Shown here in pieces: positions 35,318 through 43,882 of a stretch of 64,000 nucleotides of DNA; position 1 is the stretch's first letter, and each line of letters starts with the position of its first letter. The stretch comes from Microbacterium sp. zg-Y1090 (lineage in GTDB: Bacteria > Actinomycetota > Actinomycetes > Actinomycetales > Microbacteriaceae), in the NCBI RefSeq assembly GCF_030246945.1, contig NZ_CP126742.1, positions 558,001 to 622,000 of the forward strand. Direction: 5' to 3'. The notes beneath the pieces are model-generated. The model was not told the DNA's origin. It saw nothing but the letters and a program-made list of their open reading frames with translations, and made no database searches. The position numbers and the translations under genes were made by a program.

Positions 35318-35660
35318 ACCGCTCGGACGCCCCGCCCTGCAGATGACGAAATGTGACAGATTGCTCAGCGTCCGCGCACCGGCGACATCTGGCTGGAGTC
35401 GGCCGGTGCCGATAGCCCGCCCGCCCCGCCGCATCCGGGTGCTCGTGACGTCCGGCTCCGGCACGTCGCGACGGGCCGCGCAGCTCTCGGCCGAGCTCGG
35501 GCTGCCGCGGCCGCCCGCGCGGCGGAAGGGTGGTCGATCGTGCACCTCCGCGGTCAGCGCGCCGTCGACCGCCGGCTCGCCGACGTCGTCGCGGCATCCC
35601 GGCCGCGCTGACGCTTCCCGAACCGCCCCCGGCCTCGGCCCCCGGCCTGTCACACGGGCG
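35318..35660. other. Gap with possible remnant of a small gene
   Basis: The first 25 bp hold nothing clear. From 35343 one frame reads RIRVLVTSGSGTSRRAAQLSAELGL (35424-35500). A second frame then continues AAEGWSIVHLRGQRAVDRRL to a TGA at 35609-35611. Together these look like one alpha/beta protein broken by a frameshift, but I do not recognise it and neither piece is convincing alone. The right end contains the GNAT gene promoter. Confidence 0.25.
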
Positions 35661-35672
35661 TAGCCTGGCGGC

Positions 35673-35972
35673 ATGAAGGACCTGCGCTTCGAGAATCAGA
35701 CCGACGCGTCCCGATGGGCCCTGCTGCGCGGCGATGAGCTGCTCAGCGTGCTGGACTACCGCGACGACGGCAGCACCATCGCCATGACCCGCGCCTACAC
35801 GGTGCCCCCGCACCGCGGCCACGGCTACGCGGGCGAGGTCGTCTCGCGCGCCGTCGCCGAGCTGGAGGCCCGCGGCGACCGCACGGTCATCCCGGTCTGC
35901 TGGTACGTCGCGGACTGGTTCGACGAGAACCCGGCGCACCGCGGCATCCTGCGCACGCCCCACCCCGCCTGA
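35673..35972 (+). CDS. GNAT-like N-acetyltransferase (YjdJ/COG2388 type)
   Basis: 99 residues of the minimal acetyltransferase group. The central motif A HRGHGYAGEVVSRAVAELEARG binds acetyl-CoA pyrophosphate. The C-terminal PVCWYVADWFDENPAHRGIL is diagnostic of this short family. Human and bacterial homologues have no firmly known substrate. TAGCCT lies exactly 6 nt before ATG, indicating leaderless expression. Confidence 0.9.
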   Translation: MKDLRFENQTDASRWALLRGDELLSVLDYRDDGSTIAMTRAYTVPPHRGHGYAGEVVSRAVAELEARGDRTVIPVCWYVADWFDENPAHRGILRTPHPA

Positions 35973-36071
35973 GCCTCCCGCGCTCCCTACGCGCGGCGGA
36001 CGCGTTCGTCAAGCCCGCGACGGCCCCCGACCTGACGCCGCAGAGTGGGGGGCAGACGAGAGGAGCGCATC

Positions 36072-36287
36072 ATGACCGACAACCCGGATCGCACGTTGCC
36101 CGAGGGAGTGATCGACGCCGACCCGCCCGGTGGCTGGGAGGGCATCGATGACATCGAGTCCCGTGAGCGCAACGCGGATGCCGTCGGCTCGCCCAATCTG
36201 ACCGACGCGCCCGTCGACGTGGGCGATGTCGAGTCGCCCGAGCCGTCCCGCGGCGCCGACCCCGACCTGGGAGTGGAGGAATCATGA
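36072..36287 (+). CDS. Small acidic hypothetical protein
   Basis: 71 residues, rich in Asp, Glu, Pro and Gly, with no hydrophobic segment and probably disordered (LPEGVIDADPPGGWEGIDDIESRERNADAVG is its only composed part). The start follows GAGAGGAG 8 nt upstream. The stop overlaps the next gene start (ATGA), so the pair is co-translated. No family recognised. Confidence 0.75.
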   Translation: MTDNPDRTLPEGVIDADPPGGWEGIDDIESRERNADAVGSPNLTDAPVDVGDVESPEPSRGADPDLGVEES

Positions 36288-36841
36288 CCGAGCGCGAGAA
36301 CGAGTTCGAGAACACCGGGGGCAACCACCCCGATCAGGGCGGAGCGGATGCCGAGGCGATGCAGCGCACAGCCGCAGCCAGCCCGGCCGACCGCGACCCC
36401 GCCAACCCGGTGACCGGTCCCGAGGGCGACTCCACGGCCGCTGCGCCGTCGCAGGGCACCGTCACCGACGCCGAGCGCGAGGCTGAGCCGGTCGACGGCT
36501 CGGCGGCTCCTGCCGCGGACCCCACGCACGAGGCGGTCGGCATCGGCGTGCCCGACGTGCCCGACCACCACGGTCAGGACGAGGGGCGCGACACCCTCAC
36601 GGCCAGCCAATCCCAGCGTGATCTCTCCGGCGCGCAGGAGCAGCGCCTGCCGGCGATGGCGCAGAACAACGCCTCCGAGGTCGACAAGGTCGCGGGCATC
36701 GTGGCGCAGACGCGCAACGACCTCGGCACCGAGCCCCACGATCGCATCGTCGAGGTGCTGCACCAGCGCCTCGAGCAGTCCGGCATCCAACTGCCCGACA
36801 ACGAGGTCTCGGAGCTGGCACGTCAGGTCTCGACGGGCTGA
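36284..36841 (+). CDS. Acidic hypothetical protein with helical C-terminus
   Basis: 185 residues. The first 110 are low-complexity and acidic. The last 60 look folded: NNASEVDKVAGIVAQTRNDLG, HDRIVEVLHQRLEQSGI and LPDNEVSELARQVSTG, a three-helix unit that could bind a partner. It is translationally coupled to the acidic gene before it. Its 3' end overlaps the opposite-strand hydrolase by 19 bp. No family recognised. Confidence 0.75.
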   Translation: MTERENEFENTGGNHPDQGGADAEAMQRTAAASPADRDPANPVTGPEGDSTAAAPSQGTVTDAEREAEPVDGSAAPAADPTHEAVGIGVPDVPDHHGQDEGRDTLTASQSQRDLSGAQEQRLPAMAQNNASEVDKVAGIVAQTRNDLGTEPHDRIVEVLHQRLEQSGIQLPDNEVSELARQVSTG

Positions 36842-37596
36842 ATCCCCACGTTGGCGAGGATCTCGCGGGAGGCCGGCGCCGCGTCGCGGATCATCGTCTC
36901 GTGCCCGTGACCGGGCACCTCGACCAGTCGTGCGCGCAACGCCGTCGCCACCTGACGACACCAGGCGCGCGGGCACACGACGTCCTTCTCGCCGCGGATG
37001 ACGAGGGCCGGCACGTCGATGCGCGGGTACGCCAGCTCCGGGCGGTGCGTGAGCATCGCCCGGGTCTTGCGGCGGAGGTTCGGACCCGCGCGCACATACT
37101 CCCGCGCGCCCAGCGCGAGCACCTTGGGGCTCTCGATCACCAGGTCCAGGGCGAGCCGGCCGAGCTGCGGCAGCGCGCCCCGCGCGGCGGGATCCACCGT
37201 GGGCGCCACCAGCACGATGCGGTCGACCTGATCGGGATGCCGCGCCGCCAATTCCGCGACGACCTGCGTGCCCATGGAGTGGCCGATCGCGATCGTCTCT
37301 CCCGGCGTCACGTCGTAGGCCCGCAGGTAGGCGGCGAGCAGGTCGGCGAGGCGTTCGATCGAGGGCACCCGGGGCGGCTCCGCGGCGGCGCCGTACCCCG
37401 GCAGGTCCACCGCGAGCACGCGGCCGTGCGGCTCGAGCCGGCCGACGAGGTCGACGAAGACACGTCGGCCCATGCCGATGCCATGCACCAGCAGGAACGT
37501 GCGCGGACCCGAGCCGGTCTCCTCGACGACGAGTTCTGCACCGTCATGGGTGAAGCGTGTGAGGGCGTCGCCGGGGTCGTCGGATGCGGTGTCCAC
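36823..37596 (-). CDS. Alpha/beta-fold hydrolase
   Basis: 257 residues. Oxyanion region LLVHGIGMGRRVF, nucleophile elbow AIGHSMGTQV (Ser), acid Asp in VIRGEKDVVCP and catalytic His in VPGHGHETMI are all present, with a short cap. Substrate unknown; many such enzymes are esterases or C-C hydrolases. GTG start: TAGTCT (37608-37603, minus strand) lies 6 nt before it, consistent with a leaderless transcript. The 3' end overlaps the acidic protein gene by 19 bp. Confidence 0.9.
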   Translation of the reverse strand: MDTASDDPGDALTRFTHDGAELVVEETGSGPRTFLLVHGIGMGRRVFVDLVGRLEPHGRVLAVDLPGYGAAAEPPRVPSIERLADLLAAYLRAYDVTPGETIAIGHSMGTQVVAELAARHPDQVDRIVLVAPTVDPAARGALPQLGRLALDLVIESPKVLALGAREYVRAGPNLRRKTRAMLTHRPELAYPRIDVPALVIRGEKDVVCPRAWCRQVATALRARLVEVPGHGHETMIRDAAPASREILANVGIQPVET

Positions 37597-37648
37597 CGTC
37601 CGAGACTAGGGTCTGGCCAGGGCGGCATCCTGAGCGTACGGTGACCGC

Positions 37649-37933
37649 ATGTGCCGCAACATCCACACGCTCCACAACTTCGAGCCCGCCGCCACCGACG
37701 ATGAGGTGCGCGCTGCGGCGCTGCAGTACGTGCGCAAGATCTCGGGCGTCACCAAGCCTTCCCGGGCCAATGCGGCGGCGTTCGACCGGGCCGTGGACGA
37801 GATCGAGCACGCCACGCGCCACCTGCTGGCGGACCTCGTCGCCGTGGCGCCCCCGAAGAACCGCGAGGAGGAGGCGGCGAAGGCTCGCGCCCGTGCCGAG
37901 AAGTCCGGGCGCTACTCGCCCCGCGTCGCCTGA
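37649..37933 (+). CDS. DUF2277 family protein
   Basis: 94 residues starting MCRNIHTLHNFEPAATDDEV, the signature of DUF2277. Further matches are RAAALQYVRKISGVTKPSRANAAAF and HLLADLVAVAPPKNREEEA. It is a small helical protein of unknown function, widespread in bacteria. TACGGT sits 6 nt before ATG, so it is probably leaderless. Its 3' end overlaps the opposite-strand MFS gene by 22 bp. Confidence 0.92.
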   Translation: MCRNIHTLHNFEPAATDDEVRAAALQYVRKISGVTKPSRANAAAFDRAVDEIEHATRHLLADLVAVAPPKNREEEAAKARARAEKSGRYSPRVA

Positions 37934-39261
37934 GGCCGCCGCCGGCGCGGCCGCGGCGCGTCGAGGCCGATGTGGATGCGGGTGCGCTTGCGCTCGACGA
38001 CGATGAACGCCGTCCCGACGATCCACAGCGGAACCTGCACGAGGAACGCCAGACGGAAAGCGTCGAGCGTGTAGGTCGCGGGCGTGCCCGCGCCCTGCAG
38101 GTCGAGTGCCACGCCGATGAGGAAGATCGCGATCAGCGACGCGAGGAAGCCGCCGGAGTTCGTGATCCCGGTCGCCGTGCTGAGCCGGTGCGAGGGGTTG
38201 TGGGTGCGGGCGTGGTCGAAGGCGACCATCGATGCCGGTCCGCCCATCGCGAGCGCCACCGCCAGTGCGAGCAGCAGCCACAGGGGTGAGGCGCCGGGCT
38301 GTGCGATGACGACGAGCCACACCAGCGCCTGCACGGCGATCGACGGCAGCACGAGGGCGCGCGAGCGCAGCGTCGGCACGCGGCTCGACAGCGACCCCAT
38401 GACGGGGCCGATGAGGATGCCGGACAGCACGTACACCGTCGTCACGACGGCCGCCTCGCCCTGCGTCAGCCCCTCACCGGCGGTGAGGAAGGGGAAGCCC
38501 CAGAGCATGACGAAGGCCGATCCGGCGAACGGCGTGGTGAAGTGCGACCAGAACGCCAGCCGGGTGCCGGGGTGCGACCAGGCGGCACGGATGCCGACGC
38601 GGTTGTCCACGGCGGAGGTGACCACCCGGATCGATCCGGTGTCGGTGTCGACGGTGACGTCGGAGTCGAGGTCGGGTGGGTGGTTGCGGATCACCGCGAA
38701 GACGAGCACCGCGAAAAGGACGCCGAGCCCGGCGACGCTGCCGAAGGCCACCGACCAGCTCGTGGCGTGCAGGAGCGCCGCCAGCGGCACGACCGCCACG
38801 ATCTGCCCCAGCTGACCGACGATCCCGGTGACCTGCACCATCACGGGTCCACGCTGCGCGGGGAACCACGTGGCGATGAGCCGCAGCACGCTCGGGAAGA
38901 TCGCGGCATCCCCTGCGCCCAGCAGCATGCGCGCCGCGATCGCGATGCCCACGTTGGGTGACAGCGCCATCACGAGCTGCCCGACGGCCATGAGCACCAT
39001 GCCCGCCGTGATGAGGGGTCGGGCGCCGTACCGGTCGAGCATCAGTCCCACGGGGATCTGCATCGCGCCGTACACGCCGAGCTGGATGACGGCGAACATC
39101 GACAGGGTCGAGGCGTCGATGTCGAAGCGGTGCGCGGTGTCGACGCCCACCGCCGACAGCGACGTGCGGTTGACCACCGACAGGATGTAGGCCGCGACGC
39201 CGACGGCCCAGATCGTCCAGCTGCGCCACGAGGGGGCGGAGGCGGGGAGCACGGCGGTCAC
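37912..39261 (-). CDS. MFS transporter (anion:cation symporter/NarK-like group)
   Basis: 449 residues with twelve transmembrane helices. The N-half has VNRTSLSAVGVDTAHRF and motif A-like GLMLDRYGARPLITAG. It continues with LGAGDAAIFPSVLRLIATWFPAQRGPVMVQVTG, similar to the hexuronate/ACS and nitrate MFS groups. The cytoplasmic loop (about 200-225) is acidic. Substrate unknown. GTG start assumed; an ATG-free N-terminus leaves some uncertainty of a few residues. It overlaps the DUF2277 gene tail-to-tail. Confidence 0.87.
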   Translation of the reverse strand: MTAVLPASAPSWRSWTIWAVGVAAYILSVVNRTSLSAVGVDTAHRFDIDASTLSMFAVIQLGVYGAMQIPVGLMLDRYGARPLITAGMVLMAVGQLVMALSPNVGIAIAARMLLGAGDAAIFPSVLRLIATWFPAQRGPVMVQVTGIVGQLGQIVAVVPLAALLHATSWSVAFGSVAGLGVLFAVLVFAVIRNHPPDLDSDVTVDTDTGSIRVVTSAVDNRVGIRAAWSHPGTRLAFWSHFTTPFAGSAFVMLWGFPFLTAGEGLTQGEAAVVTTVYVLSGILIGPVMGSLSSRVPTLRSRALVLPSIAVQALVWLVVIAQPGASPLWLLLALAVALAMGGPASMVAFDHARTHNPSHRLSTATGITNSGGFLASLIAIFLIGVALDLQGAGTPATYTLDAFRLAFLVQVPLWIVGTAFIVVERKRTRIHIGLDAPRPRRRRPQATRGE

Positions 39262-39326
39262 GGCGGAACCAGCCTACGCGGGCGATCCTCCAGGAGGATG
39301 TCGGAAGCGCCGATTACCGTGAAGGC

Positions 39327-40475
39327 ATGCGCATCCTGCACACCTCCGACTGGCATATCGGGCGCACCTTCCACGGGCACGCGACCCTCGATGCCCTGCG
39401 CGTCGTGCTCGACGCGATGGTGACGCAGGTGCGCCAGAACGACGTCGACGTCGTGATCGTCGCCGGCGACGTGTTCGACTCGGCCACCCCGGCCGCCGCC
39501 TGCTACGCACTGCTCACCGACACCCTCGTCGCGCTGGCCGACGCCGGCGCTCAGGTCGTCGTGACCAGCGGCAACCACGACTCCGCCGCCCGGCTCGGCT
39601 TCCAGTCGGCGCTGCTGCGCGAGGGCATCCACGTCGTCACCGACCCGCAGACCGCCGGCACGCCGCTCACCTTCACCGACGCGCACGGTGCCGTCCACGT
39701 CTACGCGCTGCCGTTCCTCGAGCCTGCGCTGCTGCGGCATGTGTGGCCGGGTGTTCGGTCGCAGGCCGATGTCATGACCCACGCGATGCACCTGGTGCGG
39801 ACTGATCTCGCCGAGCGCGGCGGGCGCTCGGTCGCGGTGGCGCACTGCTTCGCCGCCGGCGTCGAGCCGACGCCGCACCTCGAGCGCGACATCCAGCAGG
39901 GCGGGCTCGACGTCGTGCCGCTGTCGGCGTTCGACGGCGTGGACTACATGGCCCTCGGCCACATCCACGGGCGCCAGCGCCTGTCCGATGCGGTCCGCTA
40001 CGCCGGCGCCCCGCTGCACTACAGCTTCGGCGAGGGCGACAAGCCGCGGGGGTCGTGGCTGGTCGAACTCGGCGCCGCCGGTCTCACCGAGGTCACCTGG
40101 CTCGAGCTGCCCGTGCCCCGCCGGCTGGTCACGCTCACCGGTCCTCTCGACGAACTGCTCGCCGACGAGCGCTTCGCCGTGCACGAGGATGCCTGGGTGT
40201 CGGTGGAGTACACCGACCCGCTGCCGCAGCGCGATCCGATGCGCCGGCTGCAGCAGCGCTTCGCCCACTGCGCGTGCGTCGCCCACCGACCCGCCGAGAC
40301 GATGCCCGACGACGGCCGCAGCTACTCGCAGCGGGTGCGCGCCGCGCGCAGCGACCGCGAGCTGCTCGACGTGTTCCTGCGGCACGTGCGGGAGGGGGAG
40401 GGCGCGAACGACCGCGAGAGTGCGCTCATCGACGACCTGCTCGACGACCGCACCCTCGCCGAGGCGGCGACGTGA
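39327..40475 (+). CDS. sbcD: Exonuclease SbcCD, nuclease subunit SbcD
   Basis: 382 residues, the Mre11-type calcineurin-like phosphoesterase. Metal-binding motifs are in order: HTSDWHIGR (motif I), AGDVFDSA (II), TSGNHDS (III), VAHCF (IV) and YMALGHIHGRQ (V). With SbcC it opens hairpins and degrades double-strand ends with protein blocks. TACCGT lies 6 nt before ATG. The stop overlaps the GTG start of sbcC (GTGA), so both subunits are translationally coupled. Confidence 0.96.
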   Translation: MRILHTSDWHIGRTFHGHATLDALRVVLDAMVTQVRQNDVDVVIVAGDVFDSATPAAACYALLTDTLVALADAGAQVVVTSGNHDSAARLGFQSALLREGIHVVTDPQTAGTPLTFTDAHGAVHVYALPFLEPALLRHVWPGVRSQADVMTHAMHLVRTDLAERGGRSVAVAHCFAAGVEPTPHLERDIQQGGLDVVPLSAFDGVDYMALGHIHGRQRLSDAVRYAGAPLHYSFGEGDKPRGSWLVELGAAGLTEVTWLELPVPRRLVTLTGPLDELLADERFAVHEDAWVSVEYTDPLPQRDPMRRLQQRFAHCACVAHRPAETMPDDGRSYSQRVRAARSDRELLDVFLRHVREGEGANDRESALIDDLLDDRTLAEAAT

Positions 40476-43462
40476 AGCTGCACCGGCTGGAACTGACGGG
40501 CTTCGGGCCGTTCCTGGCCACCCAGACGGTCGACTTCGACGCGTTCGACCGTGACGGCATCTTCCTCATCTCGGGTCGCACCGGCGCGGGAAAATCCAGC
40601 ATCCTCGACGGGGTGAGCTTCGCCCTGTACGGCAGCGTGCCGCGCTACGACTCCGGCGACAAGCGCCTGCGCAGCGATCACTGCACCCCTGACGACCCCA
40701 CCGAGGTGCGGCTGGAGTTCACGGTCGCCGGCCGTCGGTGGCGGGTCACCAGGGCGCCGGAGTACCAGCGGCCGGCGCGGCGTGGTGGGGGACTGACCAC
40801 CGAGCCGACCCGCGCGACGCTCGAGGAGCAGGTCGCGGGGGAGTGGGTCGGGCGCGCCGCGAAGCCGCGCGATGTCGGGCTCGCCCTCGACGAGATCCTG
40901 GGCCTGAACGCCCAGCAGTTCCAGCAGGTGATCCTGCTGGCGCAGAACAAGTTCTCGCGCTTCCTCCTCGCCTCGGGAGCCGAGCGCCAGCCGCTGCTGC
41001 GCACGCTCTTCGGCACCCGGCGATACGAGGAGTACGTGCGCGTCCTCGCCGAGCGCAGCAAGGAGGCCGCGAGGAGTCTCGACACGCTCGGGGAGCACGC
41101 CCGCACGCTGCTCGACCAGGCCGAGCGCCTCATCGCCGAGCACGCGCTCGCCGGTGAAGGCGGGGTGCCGACCGATCTCGCCGGGCGCCGCAACGCCGCA
41201 GAGCGGGCCGTCCAGCGTGCCGACTACCGGCAGGAGACCCTCACACGCGCGCGGGCGGATGCCGACGCCGCGTTCGCTGCGGCGACGGCGGCTCATGCCG
41301 AGCGCGTGGCCCTGGCCAAGGCGCACGCCGACCTCGCGCAGGCCCGCGACCGGCTGGCATCCCTCGAGGGCGATGCGGAGAGCATCGCCTCCGACCGCAT
41401 CACGATGGAGCGCGCCCGCGCAGCCGAAGCCCTGCGCTCGGTGCTCGACATGGCGACCCGCACGGCGCAGGCCGCTGCCGAGGCGACGTCCGCGGCGACC
41501 CAGGCCGACGAGGCATGGGCCCTCCTGGCCTCCGACCCCGAGGCAGACCTCGCCGTCGTCGAGGAACAGCTCACCGGCGACCTGGCGGTGTGGGCCGCCG
41601 CCGCGGCCCAGGAGTCCGCGCTCGCCGACCGCGAGGCCGAGCGTGCCGCTGCCCGAAGCCGGGTCGCCGTGCTCGAGCACGAACTCGCGACGCTCGACGA
41701 GCAACGTGCTCAGATCCCCGCCGAGCTGACGCGGCTGCGCGACCAGCTCGCCGATGCGCGCACGCGCGCCGCCGTTCTCGCGGGCGCGACCGCTCACCGT
41801 GACGGCCTCGCGGCTCGCGTCGCCGCGGCCAGGGAGACAGAGACGCTCGGGGTCGTGCTGCGCGAGGCCGATGCCGCCCATCGCGACGCCGCCGCGCTGT
41901 CGGCCGCCGCGGCTGCCGGTGTGGCGGTGCTGCTGCAGCGACGACTCGACGGCTACGCCGGAGAGCTTGCGGCCGCGTTGATCGACGGCGAGCCGTGCGC
42001 CGTGTGCGGTGCCACGGCGCACCCGGCCCCCGCCGCGCGCGGCGACGAGCCGGTGACGGATGAGCTGCTGGCCGAAGCAGAAGCGCAGCGCGATGCCGCA
42101 CTGGCAGCCGAGCGCGCCGCGTCGGACGCTGCGCGCGCCGCGCGTGACGCGCACGCTCACGCGGCCGCGCGAGCCGGCGGCGAGGGCGTCGAGTCCCTCG
42201 AGACACAGCTGGCGGCCGCCGAGGCCGCTGTGGGCGCCGCCGCTGCCGCTGCCGGTGAGGGTGACCGCCTCGACGCGCAGTGCCGGCAGCTCGAAGAGCT
42301 CGAAGCCGTCTCGCTCACGGCGCGCGACGGCCTGGCCGCCGACCTGAACTCGGCACGTGAAACCGCCGCAGCGCTGGACGCGACCGTGACGGCCATGGGT
42401 GAGACCATCGCGGCCGCACGGGGGGACCACCCCACCGTGGCCGACCGTGTCGCCGTGGCCACGGCGCAGCGAGACGCCGCCCGCGCGTGCCGTGCTGCCC
42501 GCGCCACCGCTGCTCGCGCCGTGGAAGACCGTGACGCGGCGGTCGCCGAGCGAGACGCCCGCCTCGCGGCATCCGTGTTCACCGACGCCGACGACGCCGC
42601 GGCGGCGCTGCGCGACGATCGTGTGGTGCGGGAGCTCGTCGACCGCATCGGCGCTCACGACGCAGCTCTGGCCGCCACGCGCCAGCGCGCCCTCGAACTC
42701 GAACTGGAACTGGCCGGGGCGCCCGATGAACCGGTGGATCTCGCGGCGTCTCAGGCCACGGTCGACGCGGCCGACGCCACTCGTTCGACCGCCATCGCCG
42801 CCGAGCGCGACGCGCAGAACGTCGCCGCGCGGCTGCGCGACCTGCTCGTGCAGGCCGACGACGCCTATGCCGCCGTCGCCGCCCACGCAGAGGAGGCCGA
42901 AGCGGTGCGCCGGCTCGCCGACACGGTGGCCGGGCGTGCGCCGAACACGATGAAGATGGACCTCGAGACGTTCGTGCTCGCCGCCGAGCTCGAGGAGATC
43001 GTGGCAGCGGCCAACGTGCGGCTCGGGGAGATGTCGGCGGGGCGCTACACCCTGCACCACACCGACGCCCGCGCGGCCCGGGGTGCCGCGTCCGGGCTGG
43101 GCATCGAGGTGCTCGACGCGCACACCGGCCGCCTGCGCCCGCCGCAGTCGCTGTCGGGGGGCGAGACGTTCCTGGCCTCCCTGGCCCTGGCGCTGGGCCT
43201 GGCCGAGGTCGTCACCGCGCGCGCCGGGGGACTGCGGTTGGACACGCTGTTCATCGATGAGGGATTCGGCTCACTCGATGCCGACACGCTCGAGCTGGCG
43301 ATGCGCACCCTCGACGAACTGCGCGCCGGTGGCCGTACCGTCGGCGTCATCAGTCACGTCGAGGCGATGAAGGAGCAGCTGCCCGCTCAGCTGCTCGTCG
43401 AAGCGACCCCCCGAGGCCCCAGCGTGATCACCCAGGACGCGCCCGTCCCGGCGGCCTCGTAA
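40472..43462 (+). CDS. sbcC: Exonuclease SbcCD, ATPase subunit SbcC
   Basis: 996 residues of the Rad50/SMC type. Walker A is ISGRTGAGKSSILDG near residue 35. Long Ala/Arg-rich coiled coils flank a zinc hook GEPCAVCGATAHP around residue 510. The C-terminal lobe has signature LSGGETFLASLALALGLAEV and Walker B DTLFIDEGFGSLDAD. The GTG start at 40472 gives the canonical N-terminus MKLHRLELTGFGPF and overlaps the sbcD stop. It holds DNA ends and powers SbcD. Confidence 0.96.
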   Translation: MKLHRLELTGFGPFLATQTVDFDAFDRDGIFLISGRTGAGKSSILDGVSFALYGSVPRYDSGDKRLRSDHCTPDDPTEVRLEFTVAGRRWRVTRAPEYQRPARRGGGLTTEPTRATLEEQVAGEWVGRAAKPRDVGLALDEILGLNAQQFQQVILLAQNKFSRFLLASGAERQPLLRTLFGTRRYEEYVRVLAERSKEAARSLDTLGEHARTLLDQAERLIAEHALAGEGGVPTDLAGRRNAAERAVQRADYRQETLTRARADADAAFAAATAAHAERVALAKAHADLAQARDRLASLEGDAESIASDRITMERARAAEALRSVLDMATRTAQAAAEATSAATQADEAWALLASDPEADLAVVEEQLTGDLAVWAAAAAQESALADREAERAAARSRVAVLEHELATLDEQRAQIPAELTRLRDQLADARTRAAVLAGATAHRDGLAARVAAARETETLGVVLREADAAHRDAAALSAAAAAGVAVLLQRRLDGYAGELAAALIDGEPCAVCGATAHPAPAARGDEPVTDELLAEAEAQRDAALAAERAASDAARAARDAHAHAAARAGGEGVESLETQLAAAEAAVGAAAAAAGEGDRLDAQCRQLEELEAVSLTARDGLAADLNSARETAAALDATVTAMGETIAAARGDHPTVADRVAVATAQRDAARACRAARATAARAVEDRDAAVAERDARLAASVFTDADDAAAALRDDRVVRELVDRIGAHDAALAATRQRALELELELAGAPDEPVDLAASQATVDAADATRSTAIAAERDAQNVAARLRDLLVQADDAYAAVAAHAEEAEAVRRLADTVAGRAPNTMKMDLETFVLAAELEEIVAAANVRLGEMSAGRYTLHHTDARAARGAASGLGIEVLDAHTGRLRPPQSLSGGETFLASLALALGLAEVVTARAGGLRLDTLFIDEGFGSLDADTLELAMRTLDELRAGGRTVGVISHVEAMKEQLPAQLLVEATPRGPSVITQDAPVPAAS

Positions 43463-43471
43463 GCTGGGGGG

Positions 43472-43651
43472 ATGAACAAGAGCACACTGTGGACCGTCGT
43501 CGGTGTCATCGTCGCTGTCGTGATCGCCTGGGTGCTCGTGGAGGTGCTGGGCGCCTTCCTCGTGTTCGCGTTCAAGCTGGCCATCGTCGCCGTCGTCGCG
43601 GTGATCGTCTTCCTCGTGCTGCGCGTGGCCTTCTCCGGCTCGCGGCGCTGA
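43472..43651 (+). CDS. Tiny membrane protein
   Basis: 59 residues: MNKST, then two Val/Ala-rich hydrophobic helices (about 6-29 and 33-51) and a basic RVAFSGSRR end. No family recognised. TAAGCT lies 6 nt before ATG with a run of Gs between them, so it has its own leaderless promoter just downstream of sbcC. Codon bias matches neighbours. Another tiny membrane protein follows 13 bp later. Confidence 0.65.
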   Translation: MNKSTLWTVVGVIVAVVIAWVLVEVLGAFLVFAFKLAIVAVVAVIVFLVLRVAFSGSRR

Positions 43652-43664
43652 GCGGAGGTCCGCG

Positions 43665-43793
43665 GTGAGTTCGGTCGACCCTGAGAAGAACAAGCCCTCT
43701 CCGGCCCGTATCGGCGTCTGGCTCGTCGTGGGCACCATCGGCGTGTACATGCTCACCTCGGGGGTCATCGGGATCCTCTCCGGCGGCAGCTGA
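43665..43793 (+). CDS. Tiny single-helix membrane protein
   Basis: 42 residues from GTG at 43665 (VSSVDPEKNKPSPARIG) with one hydrophobic helix (about 16-39, WLVVGTIGVYMLTSGVIGIL). GCGGAGG lies 7 nt upstream, a clear Shine-Dalgarno. It is 13 bp after the preceding tiny membrane protein, probably in one transcript. No family recognised; too short for most gene finders. Confidence 0.6.
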   Translation: MSSVDPEKNKPSPARIGVWLVVGTIGVYMLTSGVIGILSGGS

Positions 43794-43882
43794 GCCGGCG
43801 GTATTCACGGCCCGGCCCCGTGGCCCCGGGGCGGGACCTGGGCGAAGATGGTGGACGGCTTCGGCCGGAGAAGAGGAATGAC

